Shown piece by piece: positions 47,477 to 58,722 of a DNA stretch of 64,000 nt. The DNA is from Silene conica. Lineage: Eukaryota; Streptophyta; Magnoliopsida; Caryophyllales; Caryophyllaceae. The first letter of the stretch is position 1. Each line of letters opens with the position of its first letter. The notes below the pieces were generated by a model. That model saw only the letters and a list, made by a program, of their open reading frames with translations. It searched no databases and was not told the origin of the DNA. The stretch covers positions 11,184,649 to 11,248,648 of the forward strand of contig CM055312.2 of NCBI GenBank assembly GCA_029255685.2. Direction: 5' to 3'. The translations under genes were made by a program, and so were the position numbers.

Positions 47477-48003
47477 TGTTTTGGTAAAATTTCTACCGGG
47501 TCAAGTCTTTTGTGATGTGGGTCAAAGTACCAACCAATACGAGGATTTACGTAAAAGATAAATGCAAAGACAAAAATGAACAAAGAATGACACGTGAGGT
47601 TTTTGGTGACGCGGAAAAAACCAATGAGGGAAACAACCGCGTGGGGAACGGATTCCCACCAAAATTTTCACTATTATCGAGGATGATCACTGTTTTGAAT
47701 GGAGTACAAGTGTGTGCGTAAGTAGGAAAATTACAACGTATGAACTGAATGAACAAATGATGCCCTAATTTCTCTTTTTATAGCCTTGGACTCCTGGTCA
47801 GCTGGTCAGATGGTCCTGGTCCTGGTCCTGGTCAGCTCCAGGAATATAGGAGAGAGTCTAGGGGAATATGCTTCTAGGGTTTTGACCCTTTCTTACTCCT
47901 CAACGTCTCTTTTCTTGCGTGTGATCTGCTCCGTAGGTGGGCTGCTTGTGTCTTAGTTTGCCTTTGGGCCCAATAACATGATGACGGATTTTTGGGCTAA
48001 ACA
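47477..48003 (-). repeat. 3' LTR of the Retand-like element (complete, 527 bp)
   Basis: TG...CA on the minus strand. It carries a short tandem GGTCCTGGTCCTGGTC tract near 47811-47835 and a TATA-like CTCTTTTTATAGCC at 47773. The + strand side reads into the antisense ORF's leader, so the LTR could influence antisense transcription. Confidence 0.88.
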
Positions 48004-48389
48004 ATTTCCCCCAAATTTCAGCCTGACTTGGCTTCAATTGGGCTGGAATTTCCTTCTGCTTCCAAGCGTGCTTCTGGAATTTACGTGGGTAGTTGGGGAT
48101 TCCTGCAACTGTTCACAGCCGTCTCACTTGTCCCACTTGTCCCACTTTTTCATTAACTGTCTGTCCCCTCAGCATTTACCACCGCTTTACTTTAACCTTT
48201 CACCTTTCAAATTTGAATTTACTTTTCAAATTTCATCCACTTGCTTCCTCTATAAATACCCTTTTAACCGTCCCTTTTTTCACTTTCTTTACCTTTCTTT
48301 ACCTTTCTTTCTTACTCTCAAGTCTTCTTGCTCTTTCTTGCTTTTTCCTTACGATAAAACTTCTTCACCGTAATTTCCAAAATTTTACC

Positions 48390-50447
48390 ATGTCTGCTCC
48401 CTGCTCTTCTGCTGCTACTCCTTCGGCTACTCCTGCTGCTGGCTCGTCTGGGTCTTATTCTGGGCCGGGGGACTACTCTGGTCCCTTCCCTTCACAGAAG
48501 CTCCTGGCTCCCAGACACCTCTGCGACTCTGCCTTCAATGAGTCCCATGCTGCTCTTATCAAGATTAGGTTCGGCTTCCCGGAAGGGGTTGTCTTCCACT
48601 TCCCCCTCGCCGGCGAGAAGGCTGATTTTGCGAGGGAGGGGTGGACCTGTTTCTATGAGTACCCCTTTCGCTTAGGTTTAAGGTTTCCCTTTCCTGATTT
48701 AATTATTGACTTTTTGAAGTTAACCAAATTGGCCATGTGCCAGGTCGCCCTCCATGCATGGCGAATCTTACTCAGTATCTGCGCTCTGAACCGTGAGCGG
48801 GGGCTGAACACAGGGTTGGCAGACCTGGGCCAATGGTTCAACCCGCGCTCCCTGGGTCATTCTCAGTGCACGATCCGTGGTCATGATAACATGCCTTTTG
48901 CCATTGTCTTTCACACCACTCCAGACGATAGTAAATGGTTTACCCGTTTTATTTTTGTCAAGATTAACACGCTGCTTTCCTCTCTGGACTACATCTTTTC
49001 TAAGTGGCAGCCTGTGGAAGGTATGGTTTCTGCTCTGGAACTATTTCTCTGGTTTGGTTTTCTTCTGCTGTGTATTTTTTACTAACGGTTGATCTGCTTC
49101 TTCAGGGAATAGCCTGGCCAAACTCCCTGAATCCGAGGATCCTTCTGCTTCAAAGGCCAAGCTCCTGGTCCTTCCTGCTGAGGAGAGGTCATTCTCCAAG
49201 CTGGTCCGGGATTCTGCTGTTCCGGCGGTGAAGAAGGAGGGTACGATGCTTCTTGTTTGGTTGTTTTCTGGGTGGGATTTGTGCTTAGTCTGTTTGTTCT
49301 GACTTTCGATGTTATTTTTCAGGCAAGCCCAGGGTGAATGTGGACAGGGTGATGCAGCTGCGGAGGAAGAGGTTCACTCCTGGGGACGCGGGGTCCTCCA
49401 AGAAGAAGAAAATAGAAGCTGTTGAGCGAAGCCCTGCTGGAGCTGGGTCCAAGGCTGCCCCTATCGAAGTTGATGCTACTGATCTAGTTCAGGAGTCCGT
49501 TCCTACGACTTCTTTTGTTGATCCGTCTCCCCTTGAGATCCCTACCACCATCCCTACTCCCGGTTTTAAACTTTTATCCGAGCCATTGCCTCGGACATCT
49601 TCTTGGGAGTCCCCCGCTCCTGCTCTGCATCTGGAGATCCCTGGAGGTTTTGGAGGGTCCAAGACCAAGCTCTGGCCTACCTTGAACTCTCTACTGTTCC
49701 CTGCTTCTGCCTCTATTTTGAGGAAGCGTCCTTTTCAGGACCTGACCAGGCATGTTGTAGAGGTTTCTTTTGAGGTAGCCCTTTTTCTTTTGTTTTTGTG
49801 TGTGTGTTTTTTTTTTTTAAAAAAAATCTTATCTGGTCTTGTGTGTTCAGGCTTTGGAGCTGGCGTTGTGCGCTAACCAGCAGAGCGAGGCATTGCTGAC
49901 AGATTTTCAGCGTATGAAGGTGGCTCATGATGAGGCTCTGGGGAGGATGCAGGAGATGACGGTGAAGCTGAACTCGGAGGAGATCTTGAGGGGGAATCTG
50001 CGACAAGCTGTTGAGCGCTTTCGTCGGGATGTGATCGCGGGCCAGGAGAAGCTCAAGGCCCAGGAGGAGACCTTTCAGAACCAGTTGGCCACAGCTCAGT
50101 CTAAGCTGGAGCGGGCCTTAACCTCAGAGGCTGACTTGGTGCTGAAGGTGGAAGCTTTGGAGCATAAGAAGGCTGGTCTACAGAGAGCTTTGATTGAGGC
50201 TGTTGCCTACACCGATACTGAGACCCGGATAAAGTGCGTTAAGGAGTTCCAGGAGGGTAGTCATACTACCTGGGGCTTAACTGCTCTGGAGGAGGCTTTC
50301 GCTGCAGACTTTCCCGACGGCCTGAACATGGATCTGATTTCTGACGATGAAGAGGAAGGAATGGTGGGGTCCCAAGATGCCGGAGAGGAGGTGACCTCTG
50401 GCCCCACCCGTGTTGATGCTGCTGCTGAACCTACTCCTGACGAGTAG
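48390..50447 (+). CDS. Antisense ORF of the Retand-like element (putative gypsy-type transposon domain, coiled coil)
   Basis: Four exons with GT-AG junctions and consistent phase: 48390-49020, 49106-49240, 49323-49774 and 49851-50447, giving 604 aa. Exon 1 carries the domain known in plants as putative gypsy-type transposon protein: IRFGFPEGVVFHFPLAGEKA, PFPDLIIDFLKLTKLAMCQV, ALHAWRILLSICALN. Exon 3 has a KKKK basic patch and Pro/Ser-rich linker. Exon 4 starts an almost continuous coiled coil (EALLTDFQRMKVAHDEALGR, NLRQAVERFRRDVI, LATAQSKLERAL) and ends in an acidic tail. It lies opposite to pol, as in other Tat-lineage elements. The function of this family is not known. The start ATG is chosen by domain position; the frame is open further upstream but reads through low-complexity leader. 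The sequence shows no disabling change, in contrast to the sense pol. Confidence 0.72.
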
Positions 50448-51050
50448 GTTCTTTTAAAAACTTGTTTGTTGGGCCCTGGTATGGGCGTTAATATTTTTTT
50501 GTCTTGAACTTTGGGTGCCCCTGCATGGGCTTTTAAACTGTTGTAACTTTTGCTGCTGGTCCGGGTGGACCATCAAAAACAATTCTGTTTCTGGGCTGCC
50601 TTGGGCAGTTCCTTTTGTTTTTTAATCGTATGGTTCCCCGTTGTATGGGGCTTTGTTTACTTGTTGGTTTTTCTGCCGTTTTTCTGGCGTTTTCTTTTGT
50701 ACATGCATGTTTCGTTTGTATTTTGGCCATCGCTGCTTTGGTGTGTTGGTCTGGTGTTTTAGATACCCATCCCTATACTGGGTTGTCAGGCTTTGACTTA
50801 GTGTCTCCTGCGATCAGCGCAGATTTCGTCTTTAGGTCAGTCTACTAGGATAAGCAAATTCTGGTCCAGAAAATAAGTGATAAAACTTTTTCCCTTTAAA
50901 AGACTTGATAATTGAACATAGGTTATACAAAAAAAATATAAAGGCAAGACAATATTTTAAGCTGAACAAGAGTATACTTTATACAGAGTAGAACCTGAGG
51001 TCTAAGGGAACTGCTCTGATCTGGTGGAGCCACCTTTAGATGATATACTT
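50448..51050. other. Non-coding spacer between antisense ORF and pol
   Basis: T-rich 3' region of the antisense gene, then AT-rich DNA up to the end of pol. No other gene seen. Small frames here (for example 50550-50848) are hydrophobic by base composition. Confidence 0.45.
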
Positions 51051-53019
51051 TTTTAAGTGAAGTATATTCCATGATCTGGGTATCATCTCCCCTTCCATTG
51101 TCATTAGTCTGTAGGCCCCATTACCAATTATGCTCTCAACTTGGTATGGGCCTTCCCAGTTGTAAGCAAACTTTCCAGCTTGTCGGTTTTTGGTGTTCTG
51201 GAACACCTTCTCAGGACCAGATCTCCTACTTGCAGGGTTCTGATCCTGAAATTTTTGTTGTAGCTCCGAGCCACCATCTGCTTATATGAGGCCATTCTGA
51301 CGTAGGCGCTGGTCCTGAGTTCATCAACAGTGTCCAGGCTACTTGTCATTTCTATTTGGTTCTGGTCCTCAGTTATACACCCGTACCTGTGGGTTGGGAT
51401 TTTGACTTCAGAAGGAATTACCGCTTTTGCTCCGAACACAAGGCTAAAGGGGGTCTGACCTATTGCTACTTTCGGAGTAGTTTTGTCAGCCCATAGGACC
51501 AGAGGGAGCTCCTCTGCCCATTTCCCTCCCATTTCTTGTAGTTTCTTTTTCATATTTTCAATGATGATCTTGTTACTGGACTCAGCCTGTCCGTTGGACT
51601 GGGGGTTTCTGGGGGTAGATTTCTAGAGTGATACGTTCCACCCAGCGCAGAAAGCCTCGGTTTTCTTCCCAATGAATTGGGAACCATTGTCACATATTAT
51701 TTCTGAAGGTATGCCAAATCTGGTGAATATATTACGCTTAATAAAAGAGATGACCTGCGCTTTGGTGGTCTGGGTAAATGATTCTACTTAGATACATTTA
51801 GAGAAGTGGTCTGTCATGGCCAGCATGTACAGCTTGTTTCCTGGTGCTTTGGGGAGGGGTCCCACAATGTCCATCCCCCACTTCATAAAAGGCCATGGGG
51901 ATATGACCGGGTGCAGGGGTTCTGCTGGTTGGTGATTGATAGATGCGTGCCTTTGACAGGCGTCACATTTCCTTGCATACTCCTTTGCATCCTTGCGCAT
52001 TGTGGGCCAGAAGTACCCCATTCTGAGGGCTCTATTGGACAAGCTTCTTCCCCCTGCATGATTTCCACAGTCTCCGCTGTAGAGGTCATGCAAGACTGTT
52101 TGTGCCTCGGTCTGGTCCAGGCAGCTCAGATATGGTCCTGATAATGATTTCCGGAACAAGATTCCATCAATCAGCAGGAAACTGGAAGCCTTCATCCTGA
52201 AACTGCATGCTTCTTTCTTATTGCTGGGCTGGATATCATGCTGCAACCAGTCCAGGTACGGCTTTCGCCATTCCTGCTCTGACCCCTGGTCTGGGTTGCT
52301 GCTGCAGATAGGTAGTTCTTCCTGGTCCGAATCTGGTCCAGGAATGGCTGGTTTGAGAACATGGGTGATCGGGATACTGGCTAGGTCGGCTGGTTTGAAG
52401 GTTGATCCCAGGGTTGCCAGTGCATCTGCTTCTGCGTTCTGTTCTCTGGGTACCTGCTGGATGCAGAGTTCTGCGAATCTGCCGATTAATTCCTTTGCTA
52501 CACACAAGTAGGCCGCCATTGTAGGGTCCCTTGCCTCGTATGCTCCATTGACGTGATTCACAATTAATTGCGAATCACTGTACACACTAATACAGCTGAT
52601 CCCTATGTCCAGGGCCAATTGTAGCCCCAGGACCAGGGCTTCATACTCAGCCACATTGTTGGTGGTTTTGAACTCACATCGGACTGCTTAGGTGATCAGG
52701 TCACCCTCTGATGATCTAAGGATCAACCCGACTCCTGACCCTCTGGCATTTGATGCCCCATCTACTCTAATTCCCAGATGCCTGGCTTGGCACCTTGGTG
52801 AAGGTAAAGGATTTCCTGCTCTGCTTGGGTCTGGAGTGCTGCCGTGCTGGGCTGAAGTCCTAGACGAAGTCTGCGAGGGCTTGGGACTTTATAGTTGTGC
52901 GTGGTTCAAACTGGAGATCATATCCACTGAGGTGCACAAACCACTTAGCCATTCGTCCTGAGAGCTCTGGCTTTCTCATGACCGTCTTGAGGGGGTGATT
53001 AGTAACCACTGAGATGGTG
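51050..53019 (-). pseudogene. Broken pol of the Retand-like element (RT end, RNase H, integrase)
   Basis: Read on the minus strand. From 53019: the end of the reverse transcriptase and connection (NHPLKTVMRKPELSGRMAKW, ALADFV). Then RNase H (AEYEALVLGLQLALDIGISC, SDSQLIVNHVNG, AEADALATLGS), the second RNase H type typical of Tat elements. Then integrase with its zinc-binding segment (H...H..., KCDACQRHA), core (GMDIVGPLP; DNGSQF near 51690; NGQAESSNK near 51580) and C-terminal part to about 51050 (VGDLVLRR). It is disabled by frameshifts after the connection and near the C terminus and by in-frame stops (near 52690, 51787 and 51622). Reverse-transcriptase catalytic residues are gone with the deletion. 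It cannot replicate by itself. Confidence 0.85.
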
Positions 53020-53522
53020 TCTACCGGGTCAAGTCTTTTGTGATGTGGGTCAAAGTACCAACCAATACGAGGATTTACGTAAAAGATAAATGCAAAGACA
53101 AAAATGAACAAAGAATGACACGTGAGGTTTTTGGTGACGCGGAAAAACCCAATGAGGGAAACAACCGCGGGGGAACGGAATCCCACCAAGATTTTCATTA
53201 CTATCGAGGATGATCACTGTTTTGAATGGAGTACAAGTGTGTGCGTAAGTAGAAAAATTACAACGTATGAACTGAATGAACAAATGATGCCCTAATTTCT
53301 CTTTTTATAGCCTTGGACTCCTGGTCAGCTGGTCCTGGTCCTGGTCCTGGTCAGCTCCAGGAATATAGGAGAGAGTCTAGGAGAACATGCTTCTAGGGTT
53401 TTGACCCTTTCCTACTCCTCAACGTCTCTTTTCTTGCGTGTGATCTACTCCGTAGGTGGGCTGCTTGCGTCTTAGTTTGCCTTTGGGCCCAATAACATGA
53501 TGACAGATTTTTGGGCTAAACA
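53020..53522 (-). repeat. 5' LTR of the Retand-like element, 3'-truncated
   Basis: Matches 47492-48003 with a few differences, including one GGTCAGAT unit fewer in the GGTCCTGGTC tract. It ends at TCTACCGGG on the + strand, lacking the terminal TGTTTTGGTAAAATT present at 47477-47491. This marks the deletion breakpoint. Confidence 0.88.
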
Positions 53523-53527
53523 ATATG

Positions 53528-54270
53528 CATGCCAACGGGTAGGAAAATAACATGTATCACATGACATTAGTTTCAGCTTCTAATTGAAGACACATTATTT
53601 TAAAAAGATATATTTTTATCTCATTTTTATTGTCCCCTTTTTCATTTTGGAATGATTTATAAAAGAATGAGGAAATATCAATTATAACCTTTGAATTAAG
53701 GAGAATGCAAATAACATCATCGGAATAAAGATGGTGCTAACTAAATTATCTAGAGGCAATATTGGAGATTTATAACTTTTTATTACTAAATTTAAAAGGA
53801 GAACAATAATTGTAGGATAAATTATTGAAGGGGAAGGGACAATAGAAATGGGATGGAGTAACGTATATGTGATTATTGATTAGATACGATTTCATATTTA
53901 CTTGAGCAACTAATGTGATGGACTAGCGAATAAATGTAAAAGAAGAGTAACGAAATAGTTGCGTTTGTCCGTAATGTATTTTCCCTCACTAATTACCTAT
54001 TTCTAAAATTGTTAATTTGCTATTATCCACGGGAGAAGTCTTGCCTATTATCTTGAATTGTTCGTTGTTTTTATTTTTTATATTACTATTTTATAATAAA
54101 ATGTTTAATTGTTGATTCTTAACTATTTGTTTGTAAGATTTAATATGTAACATGGTTGACGGATTAGTATATCGGATTTTGCCAGTAACTTAGACAATGA
54201 ACCGATAGCTGAATTTATAAGGTTTTTGGCGCTAATGTGAGGCATAGTAGTTTCCTCGTGTTATTTCTTA
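53528..54270. other. AT-rich DNA, no gene
   Basis: Non-coding. Nothing recognised apart from general AT-richness. Confidence 0.4.
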
Positions 54271-55270
54271 CTCCCGCGTCCCGGTTATTTGTTTACCATG
54301 GTTTTGGCACAAAGATCCATGAAATAAAAATGGACCAATTATTGGATAACAACTGGATTAAAGTGAGTATGGAGGATCAAGTTACTCATCAAAAAAAGCA
54401 TTCCTAAAATGGAATGATGAATAATTTACTGAGACACCCCTAAATTGAATAGATAAACAATTAATCGCAAGAGAAATATTTTCGTATAAGAGAAATTTTA
54501 CGGGCTACAAGTCTAAATAACCCAAGGATTTTTTTCATCCAAGATTGGTGGACACTAAATTATAATCCCTATGAATATGGTTGGATGACAAGTGCATTAA
54601 GATGAAGTATATGATTAAATAACTCATTGGAAACATCCAAATTAGAGAAGTAAACAAATGAGTGAGATATCTAAAATTAAAATAGGGATATTCTATGATG
54701 TACCCTTGTATTTTTCGGTTTTCTATGTTGTACCCCTATATTTTTTAAATTCTATGATATGCCCTTACACTCTATACATTAATCTATACGATGACCTTGT
54801 TTATTGGTTTTGCTAGCTTAATTTCTTAATTTATCTATTAAATCGTCTATTTAACATTTCAATTACTCGACAACCTACCCATTTACTTATTAGTTCGCCG
54901 AATTACCATTAACCAACCAAATACCATAGAAATCTAACTCAATTTCATCAATTTGTTGTTATTATTTTATGCTTCATAACACATGTTTTTAATAAAAGTT
55001 TATGCTTATTTAAAGTTATTTGTGATACTTCCTATATAGAATAGTGATACAACATTAATGAGTCAAAATAAAGGTCAAATTATGACTTTTTATAGTAATA
55101 AAGTTAATGAAGATTTGAGAGAGGTCGTTATGAAAAATAAGTAAGAAGTTTAAGGGTATACCATAGAAATTATAAAATGTAGGGGTACAACATAGAAAAC
55201 CGAAAAACACAAGGGTACACCGTAGAATATCCCATTAAAATATGTAAACAAATGATCAGAACGGATAGAG
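54271..55270. mobile_element. Stowaway-like MITE, split by a Mutator-like MITE
   Basis: TA on both sides (54269-54270 and 55271-55272). The left end is CTCCCGCGTCCCGGTTATTT. The right end read in reverse is CTCTATCCGTTCTGATCATT, and both continue into GTTTAC. The Stowaway part is about 450 bp (54271-54684 plus 55243-55270, with one copy of the 9-bp duplication). Confidence 0.78.
54685..55233. mobile_element. Mutator-like MITE nested in the Stowaway-like MITE
   Basis: A 549-bp element between 9-bp duplications ATTAAAATA (54676-54684 and 55234-55242). Inverted ends of about 75 bases begin GGGATATTCTA and include GTACCCTTGT, TTTTTCGGTTTTCTATGTTG and TACCCCT. Interior non-coding. Confidence 0.88.
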
Positions 55271-55272
55271 TA

Positions 55273-56158
55273 TAACTATATTGTCATTCTTAATCCCAAA
55301 CTAATTCATTGTTGTAAATACACTTGATCCTGTGACAAATTTCAGAGGTTGGATTGATTTTATGTCTCTTCTATCAATTGTGTCATTTTAGTAATTGGAT
55401 TGATTTACGATAAAAATAAATGGAGATAAAGAAAAGAAAAATAAAAGTCTTTGGCGACTTGAAAGTCGAATAGTCGAATGAATGGGAAGTTCTATGATGG
55501 GAGGTCGTGATGAGGGAGAGGCCCCGATGAGTGAATAACGATGGGATGAGGACTCTCATAAGGATACGAGAAGAGTTAGATAGGGAGGAGATGATGGTTA
55601 TGCTGGAGGTACGAGGCGCATGTAGCGGGTGGTGGAGGCAAAAGAGGGTTGGGTAATTATGGCACGTAGGATATGGATTGCAGACCAAGGGTGGCGATTT
55701 GGTTGAATTGTGGGGGTTGATAAGATACGAGTTGAGAGGGACGTCATGGTCCAAGGTGTTAAATTCGGTCAATTTTGTGGTGGAGGATCTGGTGGTCGGT
55801 TGTGAGGAAGCCAGTCAATTATGTGCACACTGCTTCCAGAATTCAAGGTGATGGTAGGTGAGAGAGGAAATAAGAGAGAGACGGTAGAGCATTGAGTGGA
55901 GAACAAACAAGAGGGATATATTACAAGGAATATTAAATATTCTCTCTTCGCCATAAATTTTGTCAATAAATGAGATGAATTTGGATATGTATGCAAGGAT
56001 TATTTCGCAATATGAAGCAACATAAACTTATCAATAGACTTTTAATAATAAAATTTTCTAAAATTTAGTTATTTACTAAATCCAAAAATATATGGTAATT
56101 TAGACTTTTAATAACAATTTCCGTTACCATCCGTGCAATGCACGGGTTCAAAAACTAG
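55273..56158 (+). mobile_element. 3' part of Helitron 4
   Basis: Ends with the hairpin CCGTGCAATGCACGG (56131-56145), then GTTCAAAAACTAG at 56158, followed by T: a clear Helitron 3' terminus of the same type as Helitron 3. After it the backbone repeat resumes. The 5' end is not certain. The element may start at 42119 or just after 42926, which would place Helitron 2, the Retand-like element and the nested MITEs inside it. Minus-strand frames at 55383-55996 are unrecognised and probably chance. Confidence 0.7.
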
Positions 56159-56298
56159 TAGGTGATAAGTATAACACAAATTCTCGTTGTAGACGAATAA
56201 TATCCCTCACTTTGAAGAGACCTCTCACAAAGAGTGCATGTGAAAGAGCAAGTAAGAAAATCGTTGTGAAAAATGTCTTTAAAGTGATGAATATTCAA

Positions 56299-57729
56299 GC
56301 AAAATTATTTTAGGTGTAAAATATACACAATTATAAATTCTAATTATGTTAAGCGGGGTCAGGAAATCTTTGTCAGAGAATAATCATTGTCCAAAAAAAG
56401 ATTTTTGGGAAGTCAATGTTAATTTTTGAGATTAAAAATTAATAAATTAATGTTAATTTTTTGGTCTATTAAAAAGAAAATTTTGGCAAGTCACCGTTAT
56501 TTGTGTGTAGTAAAGAAAAAAAAACACAAAAATAACTTTGAAGAGACGGTCACTTCAAAGTTACAAAAAAAATGATTTCAAGTAATTTAATTATATCGAG
56601 TAAGGATTTATTGTTGGTCTTATAGTATAAGCTATCTAAATTACGAAATTACTATATTAAAATAGGCCAACGAAATGCATTTATATTTATCGTGCAAATA
56701 AACCAATATTCGTTCGGTTACATAATCGTTTATGATAATTACCTACATATTAAATTTGTTATCAATCTAACAAAAATATTTATTATTAAGAGAATTGTTT
56801 TCTTTAAGTTCAGATGAACGATTGAGCTAGGTAGCACGGACACTTCTCCTAATGAGCCGTACCGTGTCCGACACCGACACTCCACGGACACACGCCGAAA
56901 CGTGTCCAACAGCTAAACAACCGTGTCTAACTTTCTACATTTATTTGGGCACGTGTCCGACGCGTGTCCATGGTATTTGAGCCGTGTCCGTCGCGTGTCC
57001 ACGATATTTGGTTAGCAAAATTATTTTAGGTGTAAAATATACACAATTATAAATTCTATTTATGTTAAGCGGGGTCAGGAGATCTTTGTCAGAGAATAAT
57101 CATTGTCCAAAAAAAGATTTTTGGGAAGTCAATGTTAATTTTTGAGATTAAAAATTAATAAATTAATGTTAATTTTTTGGTCTATTAAAAAGAAAATTTT
57201 GGCAAGTCACCGTTATTTGTGTGTAGTAAAGAAAAAAAACACAAAAATAACTTTGAAGAGACGGTCACTTCAAAGTTACAAAAAAAATGATTTCAAGTAA
57301 TTTAATTATATCGAGTAAGGATTTATTGTTGGTCTTATAGTATAAGCTATCTAAATTAAGAAATTACTATATTAAAATAGGCCAACAAAATGCATTTATA
57401 TTTATCGTGCAAATAAACCAATATTCGTTCGGTTACATAATCGTTTATGATAATTACCTACATATTAAATTTGTTACCAATCTAACAAAAATATTTATTA
57501 TTAAGAGAATTGTTTTCTTTAAGTTCAGATGAACGATTGAGCTAGGTAGCACGGACACTTCTCCTAATGAGCCGTACCGTGTCCGACACCGACACTCCAC
57601 GGACACACGCCGAAACGTGTCCAACAGCTAAACAGTCGTGTCTAACTTTCTACATTTATTTGGGCACGTGTCCGACGCGTGTCCATGGTATTTGAGCCGT
57701 GTCCGTCGCGTGTCCACGATATTTGGTTA
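56299..57729 (+). repeat. Tandem duplication of about 715 bp
   Basis: 56299-57014 and 57015-57729 are direct copies, nearly identical, with a one-base A-tract difference (nine against eight A near 56520/57235) and a few substitutions. Each copy holds backbone-repeat DNA followed by the first roughly 188 bases of a hAT-like MITE. The join occurs inside the MITE (TTTGGTTAGC at 57010), with three bases (AGC) of possible microhomology. Confidence 0.92.
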
Positions 57730-58009
57730 TCATTTGCGGTGAATGATGTTCTTGAGATGAGAAATGCGTTATCGAAAGAGATTAATTAGAATATTGATTC
57801 GGATGAGGAATGAAAATAAATTTATTATCAAGGGCAAGTTTTACCTTCACTTATTTAAAATTAATATCAACTACTTTTACAAAAATAATCAAAAATTTAT
57901 AACTATAAAATGTATATTTTATTAAATTTAAATGCCGTGTCCCGTGTCCTAAATCTCATGGCAAGCCGTGTCCCGTGGCCGTGTCCGTGTCCGTTTTGGT
58001 GCTACCTAG
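57542..58009. mobile_element. hAT-like MITE with GTGTCCG-rich subterminal repeats
   Basis: A 468-bp element with 8-bp duplications CGATTGAG (57534-57541 and 58010-58017) and inverted ends CTAGGTAGCAC / GTGCTACCTAG. Multiple GTGTCCG/CGGACAC copies near both ends look like the subterminal transposase-binding repeats of hAT elements. A second left end with its own CGATTGAG lies at 56819-56827, created by the tandem duplication. Backbone copy 2 shows a near-empty site (CAGATGAGCGCAC at about 9302). Confidence 0.87.
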
Positions 58010-58291
58010 CGATTGAGCGCACTATATTACAGATAAGAATAAAAAAACAGCGTAAACCATCTATTAAAATAGTATTGTCCAAAGAAGAAAACTAACATTA
58101 TACCGCTTTTGAGTTATTGTAGCCTTATGATCAATATCTTAAAAGATATCCGAACAATAAGCTTTAGGTTCAAGTGAATCAAGTCTTCGCTTATTAAAAT
58201 ATTGGCATTGTGTTTCATTTTAGTAAGAAAACTGTACCGCGTTAAATTAGCACTAACTTCACACAACGACAATTTACCCTACTTATAATTT

Positions 58292-58682
58292 GGGGCATGC
58301 TAAAGATCGTCGACAAATTACTAATTATCGTCGACACTTTTACATGAAATACCCATTTTACCCCCGTCAGCTCTTTATATTTACCGCTTGATAGTCGGAC
58401 TAAAAAAATTTGTTGGGTTCTTACAAAATTAAAAAAACTCGGTTTTCTTAGAAAATACAAAAACTTGTCGGTTTAGTGCGATTTCAACAACGGTTTTCAA
58501 CGTTAATTCAATGATTTAAAGAATAGTTTTCAACGATGAGCGACAATAACGAGGTTAGTTTAAGATTTATATTTGTTTCAAATTTACGATTTATAATTTG
58601 TAATATAGTAGAACGAATTAGCGTTACATTCCCGAAGTTGATTTGAATTTTTGAAAAAAAAAAATAGATATAAAGCAAGACG

Positions 58683-58722
<40 letters not shown>

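Larger units (their letters stand above)
47477..53522 (-). mobile_element. Tat/Retand-lineage Ty3/gypsy retrotransposon, internally deleted
   Basis: Flanked by ATATG (47472-47476 and 53523-53527). Minus-strand LTRs begin TGTTTAGCCC and the complete copy ends TTTTACCAAAACA. Complete LTR: 47477-48003, next to a minus-strand polypurine tract (AAATTTGGGGGAAAT). The other LTR, 53020-53522, lacks its last 15 bases and joins straight to reverse-transcriptase coding sequence. So the primer-binding site, gag, protease and most of the reverse transcriptase are deleted. Pol remnants are on the minus strand, and a spliced ORF is on the + strand between pol and the 3' LTR. That arrangement is known from Retand, Grande and RIRE2 elements. 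Confidence 0.88.

Noticed and set aside
48093-48389. N-terminal extension of the antisense ORF
   Set aside because: Low-complexity Phe/Leu/Ser-rich reading of the T/C-rich leader; the ATG at 48390 fits the domain start better.
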